64,000 bases of DNA from Enterococcus sp. 4G2_DIV0659 (GCF_002140715.2 NZ_NGLE02000001.1:1359001-1423000), one strand, 5' to 3'. Counted from the first letter of the stretch, positions 35,283 through 45,524 are shown. The notes: a model not told the origin generated them from the sequence alone. Numbers and translations: made by a program.

Positions 35283-35341
35283 GGCTGTTATTTTGCACCC
35301 TAAAACTTTAAACGGAGCAAAATAACAGCCATTTTGCTCCG
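35283..35341. terminator. Two overlapping, mutually exclusive hairpins between the ParB-like genes and copA
   Basis: GGCTGTTATTTTGC (35283-35296) pairs with GCAAAATAACAGCC (35317-35330), a perfect 14-bp stem. CGGAGCAAAAT (35313-35323) also pairs with ATTTTGCTCCG (35331-35341). The two stems share bases and cannot form together. The region ends the leftward ParB-like operon about 100 bp after its stop. Confidence 0.6.
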
Positions 35342-35441
35342 TTTCTACTCGATAAAGCCCGATCGGATAAACCATCAATATTAACTCTTTTTATCAGTTT
35401 ATGATACCTATCGTTCTTTAACTTTATCATTTATCCTCACT

Positions 35442-36233
35442 TCAACAAATCAAATTTTTTCTTCGTTCATCTGTAATCATGATTGTCCGGTTGTTTTTCA
35501 TTTTATATTCAATATATTTTTGAGAACCTTCTTTTAATTTAAAATTATATGCCTTAACAAATCTTTTTAAAAGCTGTTCACCATTTCTAATTCCTATTAT
35601 TTTTGTCTTTATATCTTGCTCATTCACTTTCTCAATAAATGAGTCTAAATCAAATTTTTTTATGGTAAACATATTAAAAAATGCAATAAATGTTCCTGAT
35701 ACTGGCTTTATATCCGTTTTATATATAAAATTATCAAACTCACTTAAAACTGTTTCAAATTCTATTCTATTAACAAAATCAAAATTGCCTTCTTTTACTA
35801 CATCAATATCTTTAGTACTTTTACTAAGGTTTCCACGTGCAGCTGAAATAAGATCCCCCACAGAAACCTTCTTAAATCGGTGTATTAGCTCGTTCAATTG
35901 AATATAAGAAAGCCTTCCGTCTTCAACATACTTATTAATAAAATCCTGAACATTCCAATTATGTGCAGTGTTATTCAACTCTATAATGTCATCCATATTT
36001 TTAGAAATAGTGACATAATACGGCACTGGAATTCCATATTTCTTAGCAATATTAAAGCGATGTTGTCCATCTAAAATTTCAAGTAAACTGTTAACTGCTA
36101 AAGGAGTTAATATTCCTTTTTCCAAAATAGAATTTTCCAATTTTCTATTTACGCGTATTTTCCTATTTCCCTTTATTAATTTAAATTGATCGTATTCGCT
36201 TGTTATATATATATCACTAACTATTTTATCCAT
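35442..36233 (-). CDS. ParB-fold (ParB/sulfiredoxin-like) protein, second gene of a paralogous pair
   Basis: 263 aa. The first 90 residues resemble the ParB N-terminal fold: ILEKGILTPLAVN, ILDGQHRFNIAKKYGIPVPYYV. The middle and C-terminal parts (AARGNLSKSTKD, FFNMFTIKKFDLDSF, VKAYNFKLKEGSQKYIEYKM) match the upstream gene but no family I know. There is no helix-turn-helix of a chromosomal ParB and no parA or parS nearby. Its ATG overlaps the upstream stop (ATGGATAA), with AAGGAGG upstream, so the pair is translationally coupled. Strongly AT-rich compared with the neighbours, consistent with acquisition. Confidence 0.7.
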   Translation of the reverse strand: MDKIVSDIYITSEYDQFKLIKGNRKIRVNRKLENSILEKGILTPLAVNSLLEILDGQHRFNIAKKYGIPVPYYVTISKNMDDIIELNNTAHNWNVQDFINKYVEDGRLSYIQLNELIHRFKKVSVGDLISAARGNLSKSTKDIDVVKEGNFDFVNRIEFETVLSEFDNFIYKTDIKPVSGTFIAFFNMFTIKKFDLDSFIEKVNEQDIKTKIIGIRNGEQLLKRFVKAYNFKLKEGSQKYIEYKMKNNRTIMITDERRKNLIC

Positions 36234-37047
36234 TACTCAAATCCTCCTTCCAATTCATCTGAAGTAGCAAGAAATCACGTTCTTCCAATATAATTGGGTT
36301 TTCTTTTTTAGATAAAGTATACTTAATAGCACTACCTTTGTTGGATTTACCTCGTAAACGATAATTATGGGCTTTCAAAAATAATTCAACGACTACGTCT
36401 AGACTCATAATCCCATTCACCGACTCTTGTTTCCCTTTTAGATTTTTTATCAAGCGTTCTCTATCAAATTTTTTTACTGTATAAAGGTTAAAATATCCTA
36501 AAAAAATATACAAACTGCTTTTCAAACTCGTCTCTTTAATAAATTCCGAATAACTCTCTAGTAATAAACAAAAGTGTGGATAATTATAAAACCTAAATTT
36601 CCCTTCACGAATATTTTGACCAGATTGTAACCCTAAATTTAACTCTCCCTGAGCAGCAGCTATTAATGCAGATCTTGGTATGTTTTTATACTGCTTTGAT
36701 AAATTCTGGAGTTTTTCATATTCTGAATTTCCATCTACAACATATTTGTTTATATAATCATCAATATTCCAAGCTTTTTTTGTGTTGTTCAAATCAATAA
36801 CTTCACTAATACCAACACCTTCACTGATACGATAAAATAGCTTCTTACCATGTTTTTTTGCAATTTCGTACCTACTTTGTCCATCTAAAATTTCAAAATT
36901 TTCATTAACTACAATTGGAATTAGCATCCCTTTTTTCAAAATTGATTTCTCGAGACTAGGATTCCTTTTTACTTTTCGATTCCCTTTTAAATATTTAAAC
37001 TTGTCATACTCTTCCGTTTCATAAATTTTTCCAATATTTTCTCCCAT
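36226..37047 (-). CDS. ParB-fold (ParB/sulfiredoxin-like) protein, first gene of a paralogous pair
   Basis: 273 aa, roughly 40 percent identical by eye to the downstream gene over its full length. N-terminal KGNRKVKRNPSLEKSILKKG is followed by ILDGQSRYEIAKKHG, where the partner has DGQHR, so the two differ at the active-site-like position. Then DLNNTKKAWNIDDYINKYV and IAAAQGELN match the partner (ELNNTAHNWNVQDFINKYV, ISAARGNLS). A promoter-like TTGTAA, 18 bp, TAGTAT stands about 100 bp upstream on the minus strand. Probable products of duplication that act together, perhaps as a heteromer. Function unknown; phage- or island-borne ParB-like proteins are the nearest type. Confidence 0.7.
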   Translation of the reverse strand: MGENIGKIYETEEYDKFKYLKGNRKVKRNPSLEKSILKKGMLIPIVVNENFEILDGQSRYEIAKKHGKKLFYRISEGVGISEVIDLNNTKKAWNIDDYINKYVVDGNSEYEKLQNLSKQYKNIPRSALIAAAQGELNLGLQSGQNIREGKFRFYNYPHFCLLLESYSEFIKETSLKSSLYIFLGYFNLYTVKKFDRERLIKNLKGKQESVNGIMSLDVVVELFLKAHNYRLRGKSNKGSAIKYTLSKKENPIILEERDFLLLQMNWKEDLSNG

Positions 37048-37315
37048 TGTTATCCCCTCCTACTTATTTGTTCACGCTTTCAAACATTAGAAATCAAACT
37101 TGCTTGTTCATTGTCTCTATCCATCAATTTCGCCATCTTCGATTATTGTATACTATTTCAGTCACATATTAGTTTACAATTAACCAACATATGTTCTTAA
37201 ATTAATAGTTCAATTGAAATAAAATTGTTACCAACGTAAAAAAACAAAAAAAGTTACCTTATCTAATATAAATAAGGTAACTTTATACATTAAATTTGAT
37301 AACTAAAAATCATTT

Positions 37316-38328
37316 TCACTGTTCTAACTTAAGAACCGTCTCACGTTTAATTAATTGGTGAGGAATCACCATACGAACGCCTGTCGCTTCTTTTTCTTGC
37401 AGTGATTCAATCAGTTTTTGCATCCCCATTTTCCCTAACTCGGCAATATCGATATCAATACTCGTTAGATATGGATGTACCAATGTTGCATAAATGGAGT
37501 TATTAAAGCTGATTACGGAGAAATCATCTGGCACTCGATAGCCATACATTTGTGCTAGTTGGATCATCCGCATCGCAAAAATATCATCAATTACCACTGC
37601 GGCTGTCGCTTGTGTGTCTTTCAACAATTGTTCAAAGGCAACATAATCTTCCGGTTGCTCCATATCAACAGAAGGCAACACAGGTAAATTCGCCAGCATC
37701 ATCGCTTTTTGATAGCCGAAATAACGCTCATAATAAACATTTTCATGTGTTGTATTGGTAATAAATAAAATTTTCTTGTGCCCATTTTCAATCAGAAAAT
37801 CGGTCGCATGTTTCCCTAATAATTGATTATCATTATCTACGTAAACAATTTTATCTTCATTGGTATACGGCTGCCCAACTAAGGAAAAGGGGACTTGATT
37901 TTTAACTAGATAGTCAATAACTGGATCTTCCTTATCTGAATACAGCAAGACAAAGCCATCTACTTGCTTTTGACGATGCATTAATTCCACGTTTTCAAGT
38001 AAGGTATCAAAAGACTGCGCTGTAGCAATGGCCGTTGTCATCCCATGATTACGTGCTTCATCGTTAATGGATTCGATGATTTCTAAATAAAATGGATTCC
38101 CCATTCGCTCACGAGAATCCAACGGTGGCAAAATTACACCCACTGCGCCAGAAGAGCGTTTGCCAAGATTTCTGGCTGCAATATTCGGCACATAGCCCAT
38201 TTCTTCCATGACTTTATAAACTTTTTCTTTGTAGCATCTGAAATACTTGAGTGATCATTAATCACTCTGGAAACAGTAGACGTAGCGACTCCAGCCTTCT
38301 TAGCAACATCTTTCACAGTAACCGTCAT
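37316..38328 (-). pseudogene. malR: MalR-type LacI-family regulator split by a one-base frameshift
   Basis: The N-terminal frame (from ATG 38328, 8 nt after AAAGGAG) encodes the LacI helix-turn-helix VKDVAKKAGVATSTVSRVIND. After SISDATK it runs out of frame (KKFIKSWKKW). The frame beginning at about 38209 continues exactly where a LacI protein should: MEEMGYVPNIAARNLGKRSSGAVGVILPPL, through the ligand-binding domain to KLEQ. One extra A in the AAAG run near 38235 would restore DATKEKVYKVMEEMGY. The gene lies beside pgmB and malP, and operator palindromes occur in the maltose promoters, so it is the expected maltose regulator. Either a real mutation or a sequencing error. Confidence 0.85.
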
Positions 38329-38474
38329 CTCTTCCACTCCTTTCACGGTTAATCATATTTTCAATCATAAACCATTCTATCGTAGAAAATAATACCACAC
38401 ATTGATGGTACGTTGCTATCGTCAATTTAGATTGTCCTTTTTAAGTTAAAAAATAGGTGGAGATAGGTACTCAT

Positions 38475-39155
38475 TTACGCTTGTTTTTTCGCTGCTTCCC
38501 ATACAGAAATCAGAAATTCTACTGTTAAAGCCTCTGTAGAAGCAACTAATGCAATCTCTGTTCCAAGGTCTTCTGAACGTCCAACTCCGACTGGTACAGC
38601 ACCACTAGCTATGATTGCTTGGATCCCCGCTTTTGCATCTTCAACTCCCATACATTCCGGCGCTGTTAGTCCAACTTGGCTAGCTGCTAATTGGAAAATT
38701 TCAGGATCTGGTTTGCCTTTTGCAACTTCTGCGGGATCAGCGATGCCGTCAAAATAAGCCATCAATGCCATTTTTTTTAATAAGAACGGACCATTTTTAC
38801 TCGCAGAAGCTAATGAGATTTTGATTCCTTGTTTCTTTAAGCTTTTCAACAACTCTAAAATTCCTGGATATACATCTTTTGGACTTACTTGCTGGATCAT
38901 TTCTACATAGTATTCGTTTTTCCGTTGAGCTAATTCAGCAAATTGTTCTGGTGTAAAATCATCCGTTCGCCCGCCGTGAGCCAACAATAATTTCAGTGAA
39001 TCTTCCCGACTGACCCCTTTTAATTCTTCATTAAAAGCACGATCGATCGTAATACCAATTTCTTTGCCTAAACGCTGCCATGCTTGATAATGATACTCCG
39101 CAGTATCCGTTAACACACCGTCTAAATCAAATAACACACCTTTAAACATTTTCAT
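38475..39155 (-). CDS. pgmB: Beta-phosphoglucomutase
   Basis: 226-aa HAD-superfamily enzyme that converts beta-glucose 1-phosphate to glucose 6-phosphate. The nucleophile motif is [19 protein letters not shown], motif II lies in [10 protein letters not shown], and GKPDPEIF with [11 protein letters not shown] gives motifs III and [10 protein letters not shown] in the cap is typical for beta-PGM. The start overlaps the end of the maltose phosphorylase gene by 14 bp, with AAAGGTGA inside the latter, so the two are coupled. It corresponds to malB of the E. faecalis maltose operon. The mutarotase gene malM expected between it and malR is absent. Confidence 0.93.
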   Translation of the reverse strand: MKMFKGVLFDLDGVLTDTAEYHYQAWQRLGKEIGITIDRAFNEELKGVSREDSLKLLLAHGGRTDDFTPEQFAELAQRKNEYYVEMIQQVSPKDVYPGILELLKSLKKQGIKISLASASKNGPFLLKKMALMAYFDGIADPAEVAKGKPDPEIFQLAASQVGLTAPECMGVEDAKAGIQAIIASGAVPVGVGRSEDLGTEIALVASTEALTVEFLISVWEAAKKQA

Positions 39156-41421
39156 TCACCTTTTCCATTTTAACGACTAACTCATCAGCTAATGTCAGTT
39201 TATTTCCGTATAACGTCAGTGGCAATTCCGCCCCTGAAACAAGTTCCAAGCGTACATTGGCTTGATCTACAGTGATGTACAACAGGCGTCCACGATAATT
39301 GACATGGAACGCATAACTCGTCCAAGCACTTGGTAAAAATGGTGCAAAACTTAACGTTTCGTCAGCCGTCTTCATTTGAGCAAAACCTTGTACAATCGCT
39401 AGCCAACTACCTGTCATCGACGTAATGTGCAGCCCATCTTCTGTATCGTTATTATAGTTATCCAAATCTAATCGCGCGGTTCGTTGATACATTTCTACGG
39501 CTTTTTCTTCCATCCCTAGTTCAGCCGCCAAAACAGCATGAATACTTGGTGATAAAGAAGATTCATGGACGGTCATCGGCTCATAGAATAAAAAGTTTCT
39601 TTCTTTTTCCTCTCTTGAATAACGTTCACCAAAGAAATAAATCCCTTGTAAAACATCTGCTTGCTTAATAAAACAAGACCGTAAAATCTTATCCCAAGAC
39701 CATTTTTGATTTAAAGGCAAATCAGCTGCTGAAAGTTCTGACCTTGGCATTAAGTCTTTATCTAAAAAAGTGTCATGTTGAACAAAAACACCGAGTTCTT
39801 CATCAAATGGATAGTACATATTTTCAATAATCTCTTGCCAGTGTGTTTGTTCTTCTTCTGTTATGGATACTGTTGTTTCCGTTTGGTATTTATGGTAATT
39901 CTCTAAGGTGTATTGCAATACCCATGTGGCAATCGTATTTGTATACCAGTTATTATTGATGTTATTCTCATATTCATTCGGCCCTGTCACACCATGAATC
40001 ATATACTTTTGCGCTCGACTAGAAAAATGAACGCGATCTGCCCAAAAACGAGCAATCTCTGTTAATACCTGCAGTCCTTCATTTTTTAAATACTCTTGGT
40101 CACCCGTATAATTCACATAATTGTAAATGGCATAGGCAATCGCACCATTTCGATGGATTTCTTCAAAAGTAATTTCCCATTCGTTGTGGCACTCGACACC
40201 TGTAAATGTCACCATCGGATACAAAGCCCCTGCTAAGCCTTGTTGGCGGGCATTATGTTTGGCTTGTTCTAACTGATTATAACGATATTTCAAAAGGTTT
40301 TTCGTGACTTCTGGTTTAGCTAAAGCCAAATATAGAGGCACCGCATACGCTTCTGTATCCCAGTAAGTAGCACCACCATATTTCTCCCCAGTAAAGCCTT
40401 TTGGTCCGATGTTCAAGCGTTCATCTTCTCCATAATAGGTGGTAAATAATTGGAATAAGTTAAAACGAATCCCTTGTTGTGCTGCGTCATCCCCTTCGAT
40501 TACCACATCCGCAAGCGCCCAACGTTTAGCCCATGCTTCGTTTTGTTCTGAAACTAATTCGTCAAATGTTTTCGTATTTTCTTTTAGTAATTGTACAGCT
40601 TTCACTTGTTGTGCTGACTCTGGAACATCACGACTGGTCAAAACAATCACTTGTTTTTCTAGGCTAACTGTTTCTCCAACAGTCAAAGAAGCGTGAAAAG
40701 CGTGTTGAACTTTTAACGGCTCTATTTCTGTCTTGTCGATTGTTGCACCAGTGACATGTTTCATTGCTGCAGTGACGCTGAATTGTTCAATGCCAAAGGG
40801 GTTAGGAATGGTACGTGTAGTTAAAAAACCAATACTTTCTTCAAACCCTGATTGACGAGACTCCCAAAACATTTCATCATAATTACTATCTTCATTGCGA
40901 ACATCGCCATCTATTTTAGAAAAAATCTGGATATCTGCCGTTCCAGCAAGCACTTCTACGGTTACACGAATAACAGCTAATTCTTGTTGAACAATACTTA
41001 AAAAGCGTTCAAAGCGAAACTTAACACATGCTTCGGTCGTTTCTAGAATAAAAGTTCTAGTCAGTACCCCATTACGCATATCTAATTCTAAATAAAAATC
41101 TTTTGGTTCTTCCGTTCCTAGATCAACAGCTTTTCCATTAACAAAAATATCCATAGCAATAAAATTCAATGCATTGATTACTTTCCCAAAATACTCAGGA
41201 TACCCATTTTTCCACCAACCGACTCTGGTTTTATCTGGATACCAAACCCCTGCTAAGTAAGTTCCTTGGTGGTGATCTCCTGTATATTGTTCTTCAAAAT
41301 TCCCTCTCATCCCCATATAACCATTACCTATTGATGTTAATGATTCTTGAAGTCTACGCTCTTTCCGTTCTAATTGATGCGTGGAAATTTTCCACGGATC
41401 GATATCAAATAAGTGCTTCAT
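39142..41421 (-). CDS. malP: Maltose phosphorylase (GH65)
   Basis: About 759 aa. It cleaves maltose with inorganic phosphate to glucose and beta-glucose 1-phosphate in the cytoplasm. Typical GH65 features: [16 protein letters not shown] near the N-terminus, [32 protein letters not shown] and the catalytic acid in [18 protein letters not shown]. The substrate could be another diglucoside, but the adjacent beta-PGM, MalT and MapP make maltose most likely. I chose ATG 41421, 4 nt after AGGAGGAGAG; the frame extends to 41487, across the promoter. The promoter and a MalR-like operator lie at 41459-41487. Confidence 0.94.
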   Translation of the reverse strand: MKHLFDIDPWKISTHQLERKERRLQESLTSIGNGYMGMRGNFEEQYTGDHHQGTYLAGVWYPDKTRVGWWKNGYPEYFGKVINALNFIAMDIFVNGKAVDLGTEEPKDFYLELDMRNGVLTRTFILETTEACVKFRFERFLSIVQQELAVIRVTVEVLAGTADIQIFSKIDGDVRNEDSNYDEMFWESRQSGFEESIGFLTTRTIPNPFGIEQFSVTAAMKHVTGATIDKTEIEPLKVQHAFHASLTVGETVSLEKQVIVLTSRDVPESAQQVKAVQLLKENTKTFDELVSEQNEAWAKRWALADVVIEGDDAAQQGIRFNLFQLFTTYYGEDERLNIGPKGFTGEKYGGATYWDTEAYAVPLYLALAKPEVTKNLLKYRYNQLEQAKHNARQQGLAGALYPMVTFTGVECHNEWEITFEEIHRNGAIAYAIYNYVNYTGDQEYLKNEGLQVLTEIARFWADRVHFSSRAQKYMIHGVTGPNEYENNINNNWYTNTIATWVLQYTLENYHKYQTETTVSITEEEQTHWQEIIENMYYPFDEELGVFVQHDTFLDKDLMPRSELSAADLPLNQKWSWDKILRSCFIKQADVLQGIYFFGERYSREEKERNFLFYEPMTVHESSLSPSIHAVLAAELGMEEKAVEMYQRTARLDLDNYNNDTEDGLHITSMTGSWLAIVQGFAQMKTADETLSFAPFLPSAWTSYAFHVNYRGRLLYITVDQANVRLELVSGAELPLTLYGNKLTLADELVVKMEKVNENV

Positions 41422-41458
41422 TTTCTCTCCTCCTGTAAGTGGTTCGCTTCTTAACTCC

Positions 41459-41487
41459 ATAATAAACGCAACCGATTGCATTGTCAA
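41459..41487 (-). promoter_or_regulatory. malP promoter with internal MalR-like operator
   Basis: Minus strand: TTGACA (complement of 41482-41487), 17 bp, TATTAT (41459-41464). The spacer contains CGCAACCGATTGCA (41467-41480), a LacI/GalR-type palindrome, so a bound repressor would cover the promoter. Confidence 0.8.
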
Positions 41488-41588
41488 ATATTTATTTTAT
41501 TCTACTAACGTATTATTCGACTTTCCTTTCTATATGATGATATGATTATTATCATACCAGAAAGAGGTTATCGATTTTAATTAAGGGT

Positions 41589-41639
41589 TTACAAAAATAA
41601 TTTTCTGCTTTATACTAAAAACAACGAAAACGATTGCGC
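41589..41639 (+). promoter_or_regulatory. malT promoter with MalR-like operator at the start site
   Basis: TTTACA (41589-41594), 17 bp, TATACT (41612-41617), then CGAAAACGATTGCG (41626-41639) at about +2. It shares the CGATTGCG half with the other three maltose operators. Confidence 0.8.
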
Positions 41640-41665
41640 AAATTATTGCAGAGGAGAGAAAAAGA

Positions 41666-43843
41666 ATGAAAAAATTATTGAGTTTCGAGTTTTGGCAAAA
41701 ATTTGGTAAAGCATTAATGGTTGTAATCGCCGTAATGCCTGCTGCAGGTTTAATGATCAGTATCGGGAAAACAATCCCTTTGATCAATCCCGACATGGCT
41801 GCATTAACTACAACCGGCGGCGTTATCGAGAATATCGGTTGGGGCGTTATCGGCAACTTACACCTTTTATTTGCATTAGCGATCGGTGGAAGTTGGGCAA
41901 AAGAACGCGCAGGTGGTGCATTTGCTGCTGGTCTTTCTTTTATCTTAATCAATCGAATCACAGGGTCGATTTTTGGCGTAACCAGTGCGATGTTAGCGGA
42001 TGATAAAGCGTTTACTCACACCTTATTCGGCACTAAAATCATGGTCAAAGGATTTTTCACTAGCGTTTTAGAAGCTCCGGCTTTGAATATGGGGGTTTTT
42101 GTTGGGATCATTGCCGGTTTTGTTGGTGCGATGGCCTATAACAAATATTATAACTATCGAAAATTGCCTGACGCTTTATCCTTTTTCAACGGCAAACGTT
42201 TTGTTCCATTCGTTGTCATTTTATGGTCTACGATCGTTTCCCTTCTTTTAGCAATTATCTGGCCGTATATTCAAGCTGGAATCAATAACTTTGGATTATG
42301 GATTGCCCAATCCCAAGATACAGCACCCATTTTAGCTCCTTTTTTATACGGAACATTAGAGCGTCTATTGCTACCATTTGGACTGCACCACATGTTGACG
42401 ATTCCAATCAATTATACTCAGCTAGGCGGCACTTACGAGATTTTATCTGGCGCACAAGCAGGTACTCAAGTATTCGGGCAAGATCCACTATGGTTAGCTT
42501 GGGCAACGGATTTAGTTAACTTAAAAGGTGCAGGAGATACTTCTCAATACAATTTTGTACTAAGCAATTGGACACCTGCACGATTTAAAGTCGGCCAAAT
42601 GATTGGTGCTTCTGGTATTTTAATGGGCATGACTGTAGCAATGTACCGCAATGTAGATGCAGATAAACGAGCAAATTACAAATCAATGTATCTTTCAGCA
42701 GCATTAGCCGTCTTTTTAACAGGTGTTACTGAGCCATTAGAGTTCATGTTTATGTTCGCAGCCGTTCCACTTTATGTGGTTTACGCTGTTATCCAAGGTG
42801 CTGCTTTTGCGATGGCCGATATTGTCAATTTACGTGTTCATTCTTTCGGTAACATCGAACTGCTAACCCGTACACCTCTCGCGCTAAAAGCTGGATTAGG
42901 CATGGATTTACTAAACTTTGTTCTTTGCGTCATTGGATTTGGTGTAGTTACTTATTTCATCGCTAATTTCATGATCAAAAAGTTCAATTTCGCTACACCT
43001 GGAAGAAACGGAAACTACGACAATAATGACGTTCAAGCAGAGAACGCAACATCTAACGTTCAATCTGCAAACGGAATCGATCCGCAAATCATCGAAATCG
43101 TTCATTTACTAGGTGGAAAAGAAAACATCACTGATGTAGATGCTTGTATGACGCGTTTACGTGTAAGTGTTGCTGACAAGCAAAAAGTAGGAACAGAAGA
43201 AGCTTGGAAAAAAGCAGGCGCTATGGGATTAATCGTAAAAGATAATGGTGTCCAAGCGGTTTACGGACCTAAAGCGGATGTTTTAAAATCAGATATCCAA
43301 GATTTATTAGATTCAGGTGTCACGATCCCTACACCTGAACTCACAGAGACTGTAGACACATCAGCTAATCCAGTTGATTATCTGGGCGTCACTAAAACCA
43401 TTGTATCTGTCGCTGAAGGCGAAGTAATTGCTATCGAGCAAGTGGATGACCCTGTTTTTTCTAAAAAAATGATGGGTGATGGATTCGCTGTTATTCCTGT
43501 AAACGAAACAATTTATGCACCAATTGATGGAACAATCAGCAGTATTTTCCCATCAAAACATGCATTAGGTATCCAAACAGAGGAAGGTCTAGAGGTGTTG
43601 ATTCATATGGGGCTTGATACAGTCGAAATGAAAGATTCCGCCTTCACGATTCATGTAACCGAAGGACAAAAAATAACTGCTGGCGAAAAAATTGCAACCG
43701 CAGACTTAGATAAGATCAAAGACGCTGGTAAGCAAACAACAATGATCGTTGTTTTTACAAACGGAGAAAAGATCAAACATTTCCAATTAGAAAAAACAGG
43801 CACACAAGTACCTGGCACCTCTATCGGACATGTCACACTTTAA
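41666..43843 (+). CDS. malT: PTS maltose transporter, EIICBA
   Basis: 725-aa phosphotransferase permease that imports maltose as maltose 6'-phosphate. Residues 1-450 form the EIIC membrane domain of the glucose/glucoside family (MPAAGLMISIGK, GLHHMLTIPINY, GVTEPLEFMFMF). Residues about 475-550 are EIIB with the phosphorylated Cys in DACMTRLRVSV. Residues about 590-725 are EIIA with the His in VLIHMGLDTVEM. Complete domain set, no visible defect. GAGGAGAG precedes the ATG. It is divergent from malP, with an operator on each side, and is followed by mapP, the arrangement described for E. faecalis. Confidence 0.93.
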   Translation: MKKLLSFEFWQKFGKALMVVIAVMPAAGLMISIGKTIPLINPDMAALTTTGGVIENIGWGVIGNLHLLFALAIGGSWAKERAGGAFAAGLSFILINRITGSIFGVTSAMLADDKAFTHTLFGTKIMVKGFFTSVLEAPALNMGVFVGIIAGFVGAMAYNKYYNYRKLPDALSFFNGKRFVPFVVILWSTIVSLLLAIIWPYIQAGINNFGLWIAQSQDTAPILAPFLYGTLERLLLPFGLHHMLTIPINYTQLGGTYEILSGAQAGTQVFGQDPLWLAWATDLVNLKGAGDTSQYNFVLSNWTPARFKVGQMIGASGILMGMTVAMYRNVDADKRANYKSMYLSAALAVFLTGVTEPLEFMFMFAAVPLYVVYAVIQGAAFAMADIVNLRVHSFGNIELLTRTPLALKAGLGMDLLNFVLCVIGFGVVTYFIANFMIKKFNFATPGRNGNYDNNDVQAENATSNVQSANGIDPQIIEIVHLLGGKENITDVDACMTRLRVSVADKQKVGTEEAWKKAGAMGLIVKDNGVQAVYGPKADVLKSDIQDLLDSGVTIPTPELTETVDTSANPVDYLGVTKTIVSVAEGEVIAIEQVDDPVFSKKMMGDGFAVIPVNETIYAPIDGTISSIFPSKHALGIQTEEGLEVLIHMGLDTVEMKDSAFTIHVTEGQKITAGEKIATADLDKIKDAGKQTTMIVVFTNGEKIKHFQLEKTGTQVPGTSIGHVTL

Positions 43844-43864
43844 ATTAGCACAACAATAAACAAA

Positions 43865-43909
43865 AACAGGGTTAGTGTAAAACTCAATGAGTTTTATCCT
43901 GACCCTGTT
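43865..43909 (+). terminator. Intercistronic hairpin between malT and mapP
   Basis: AACAGGGT (43865-43872) / ACCCTGTT (43902-43909) enclosing a second hairpin AAACTC / GAGTTT. There is no U-run, so it more likely tunes than ends transcription before mapP (start 43932). Confidence 0.55.
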
Positions 43910-43931
43910 CTTACCACTAGGAGGAGAAAAC

Positions 43932-44753
43932 ATGAAGGTACTCACATTAAACACGCACAGTTGGCTAGAAGATCATCCATTAGATAAATTAAAGCAACTA
44001 GCTGAACAAATCATCAAAGAAGATTACGCAGTGATCGCCTTACAAGAAGTTAACCAGCGAATCGATAGCCTGCCGGTTGGGGCTATCGAAAATTTCCATC
44101 CGACAGATAACCAATTGCCGATTCACGAAGATAACTTTGCTTACTTGTTGGTTCAGTACCTAAAAGAACACGATTGTCACTATCATTGGAGTTGGGCATA
44201 CAATCATATTGGTTACTCCATCTACCACGAAGGCGTTGCATTGCTATCAAAACAACCGATCCAACCAGAAGCCGTTGTCATTTCCAGCAAAAATGATCCA
44301 ACTGATTACCGCACAAGGGTCTTATTGATCGGTCAAACAAAACTAGGCGAAAAAAATATCACCGCTTTAAGTTGTCACTATTCTTGGTGGACAGAAACAG
44401 ACGGATTCGCCTACGAATGGGCACAAACCGAAAAAGCCTTGCAAAACCATACACGCCCCTTTCTGATTATGGGCGATTTTAACAATCCAGCTTCAGCAAA
44501 GCAACCAGGTTACCAACTCGTGTTAAACAGTTCCTTAAAACTACAAGACAGTTTTACCTCAGCAACAACAAGGATTGGGGAACACACCGTTGAAAAAGCA
44601 ATTGACGGCTGGGGCGATAACCAAGAGCACTTAAGAATCGATTATATTTTCGCTTCACAGGAATTTGAGATCAAAAACTATCAAATTGTTTTTGACGGAA
44701 AAAATACGCCTATAATCAGCGACCATTTTGGCGTAGAAGTAACGATACACTAG
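43932..44753 (+). CDS. mapP: Maltose 6'-phosphate phosphatase, endonuclease/exonuclease/phosphatase fold
   Basis: 273-aa EEP-fold phosphatase: ALQEVNQRI (metal-binding Glu), LSCHYSWW, FLIMGDFNNPAS and the terminal ISDHFGVEV carry the family's catalytic residues. The assignment to MapP comes from position: in E. faecalis the gene directly after malT encodes a maltose 6'-phosphate phosphatase that links PTS uptake to maltose phosphorylase, and all partners are present here. Sequence alone would say only EEP family. ATG 43932 follows AGGAGGAG; the open frame to 43887 lies within the intercistronic hairpin. Confidence 0.83.
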   Translation: MKVLTLNTHSWLEDHPLDKLKQLAEQIIKEDYAVIALQEVNQRIDSLPVGAIENFHPTDNQLPIHEDNFAYLLVQYLKEHDCHYHWSWAYNHIGYSIYHEGVALLSKQPIQPEAVVISSKNDPTDYRTRVLLIGQTKLGEKNITALSCHYSWWTETDGFAYEWAQTEKALQNHTRPFLIMGDFNNPASAKQPGYQLVLNSSLKLQDSFTSATTRIGEHTVEKAIDGWGDNQEHLRIDYIFASQEFEIKNYQIVFDGKNTPIISDHFGVEVTIH

Positions 44754-44760
44754 TTAAAGA

Positions 44761-44803
44761 AACAGCATACGAAAGAGTTCACTCTCTTTTTCGCATGCTG
44801 TTT
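44761..44803. terminator. Terminator after mapP
   Basis: AACAGCATACGAAA... pairs with ...TTTTCGCATGCTGTTT (44761-44803), with T-rich tail; one mismatch in the stem. Confidence 0.8.
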
Positions 44804-44871
44804 CTTTGTTTCATTCTGAAAAACAATGCTAAACTAATGACAAGATTCTATTTACGAAAGCGGGGATAAAA

Positions 44872-45507
44872 ATGAATATAACCATTTTCGGCGGCAGCGG
44901 CTTTATCGGACAGAAATTAGCCGAAGAATTAGTCGCACGCGGACACGATGTCACTAGCATTTCCCGTAGCGGCTGCCCAAGCGATTTAAATGCCGCATGG
45001 ACAAAAAAAGTGCACTGGGTCCATTCAGATATTTTAAACGACACGCATTGGCACCAATCCGTCCAAAAGGCTGATTGGATTATCGATGCCATCGGGATTC
45101 TTTTTGAACACCCTAAAAAAGGCATCACCTATGATCGATTTATCGTAACGCCTGTTCGAGAAATTTTGTCTTATTTGGATGACATTCCTCAACCTGCTCG
45201 ACTTTTATTTATCTCAGCTAACCGCGCACCTTTTCCTTTGCGAAACTATATGAAAGCCAAACGCCAAGCTGAACAACTAATCAAAAAGTGCTCCCTTCAA
45301 CATGTAATCATTTACCCAAGCTTAGTTGTTGATAAACAACGTTATTCTTCTGTTATCGGTGGCAATATGGTCAATGTAATCAATAAAATCCCTGGACTCA
45401 GAAAAATCGTCCAAGGATATGATCCTATTCCAAGAGAAGCCCTAGCAAGAGAAATCGCCAATGTCATTGATGGAAAAACATCTCCCTATACTCACAGACG
45501 ACCATAA
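44872..45507 (+). CDS. NAD(P)-binding protein of the atypical SDR family
   Basis: 211-aa Rossmann-fold protein with nucleotide loop FGGSGFIGQKLAEEL at the N-terminus and SISRSG after the second strand. It resembles the NADH-ubiquinone oxidoreductase 39-kDa-subunit/NmrA-like group that often lacks catalysis. RNYMKAKRQAEQ retains a Tyr (or Met)-xxx-Lys-like element. Function unknown. It lies between mapP and the mdx genes, flanked by terminators, with no obvious tie to maltose use. AGCGGGGA precedes the ATG. Confidence 0.78.
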   Translation: MNITIFGGSGFIGQKLAEELVARGHDVTSISRSGCPSDLNAAWTKKVHWVHSDILNDTHWHQSVQKADWIIDAIGILFEHPKKGITYDRFIVTPVREILSYLDDIPQPARLLFISANRAPFPLRNYMKAKRQAEQLIKKCSLQHVIIYPSLVVDKQRYSSVIGGNMVNVINKIPGLRKIVQGYDPIPREALAREIANVIDGKTSPYTHRRP

Positions 45508-45524
45508 ACTACCTCACAAACAAA

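Noticed and set aside
35442..37047. Plasmid or chromosome partition locus
   Set aside because: No parA, no parS-like repeat and no DNA-binding helix-turn-helix of ParB.
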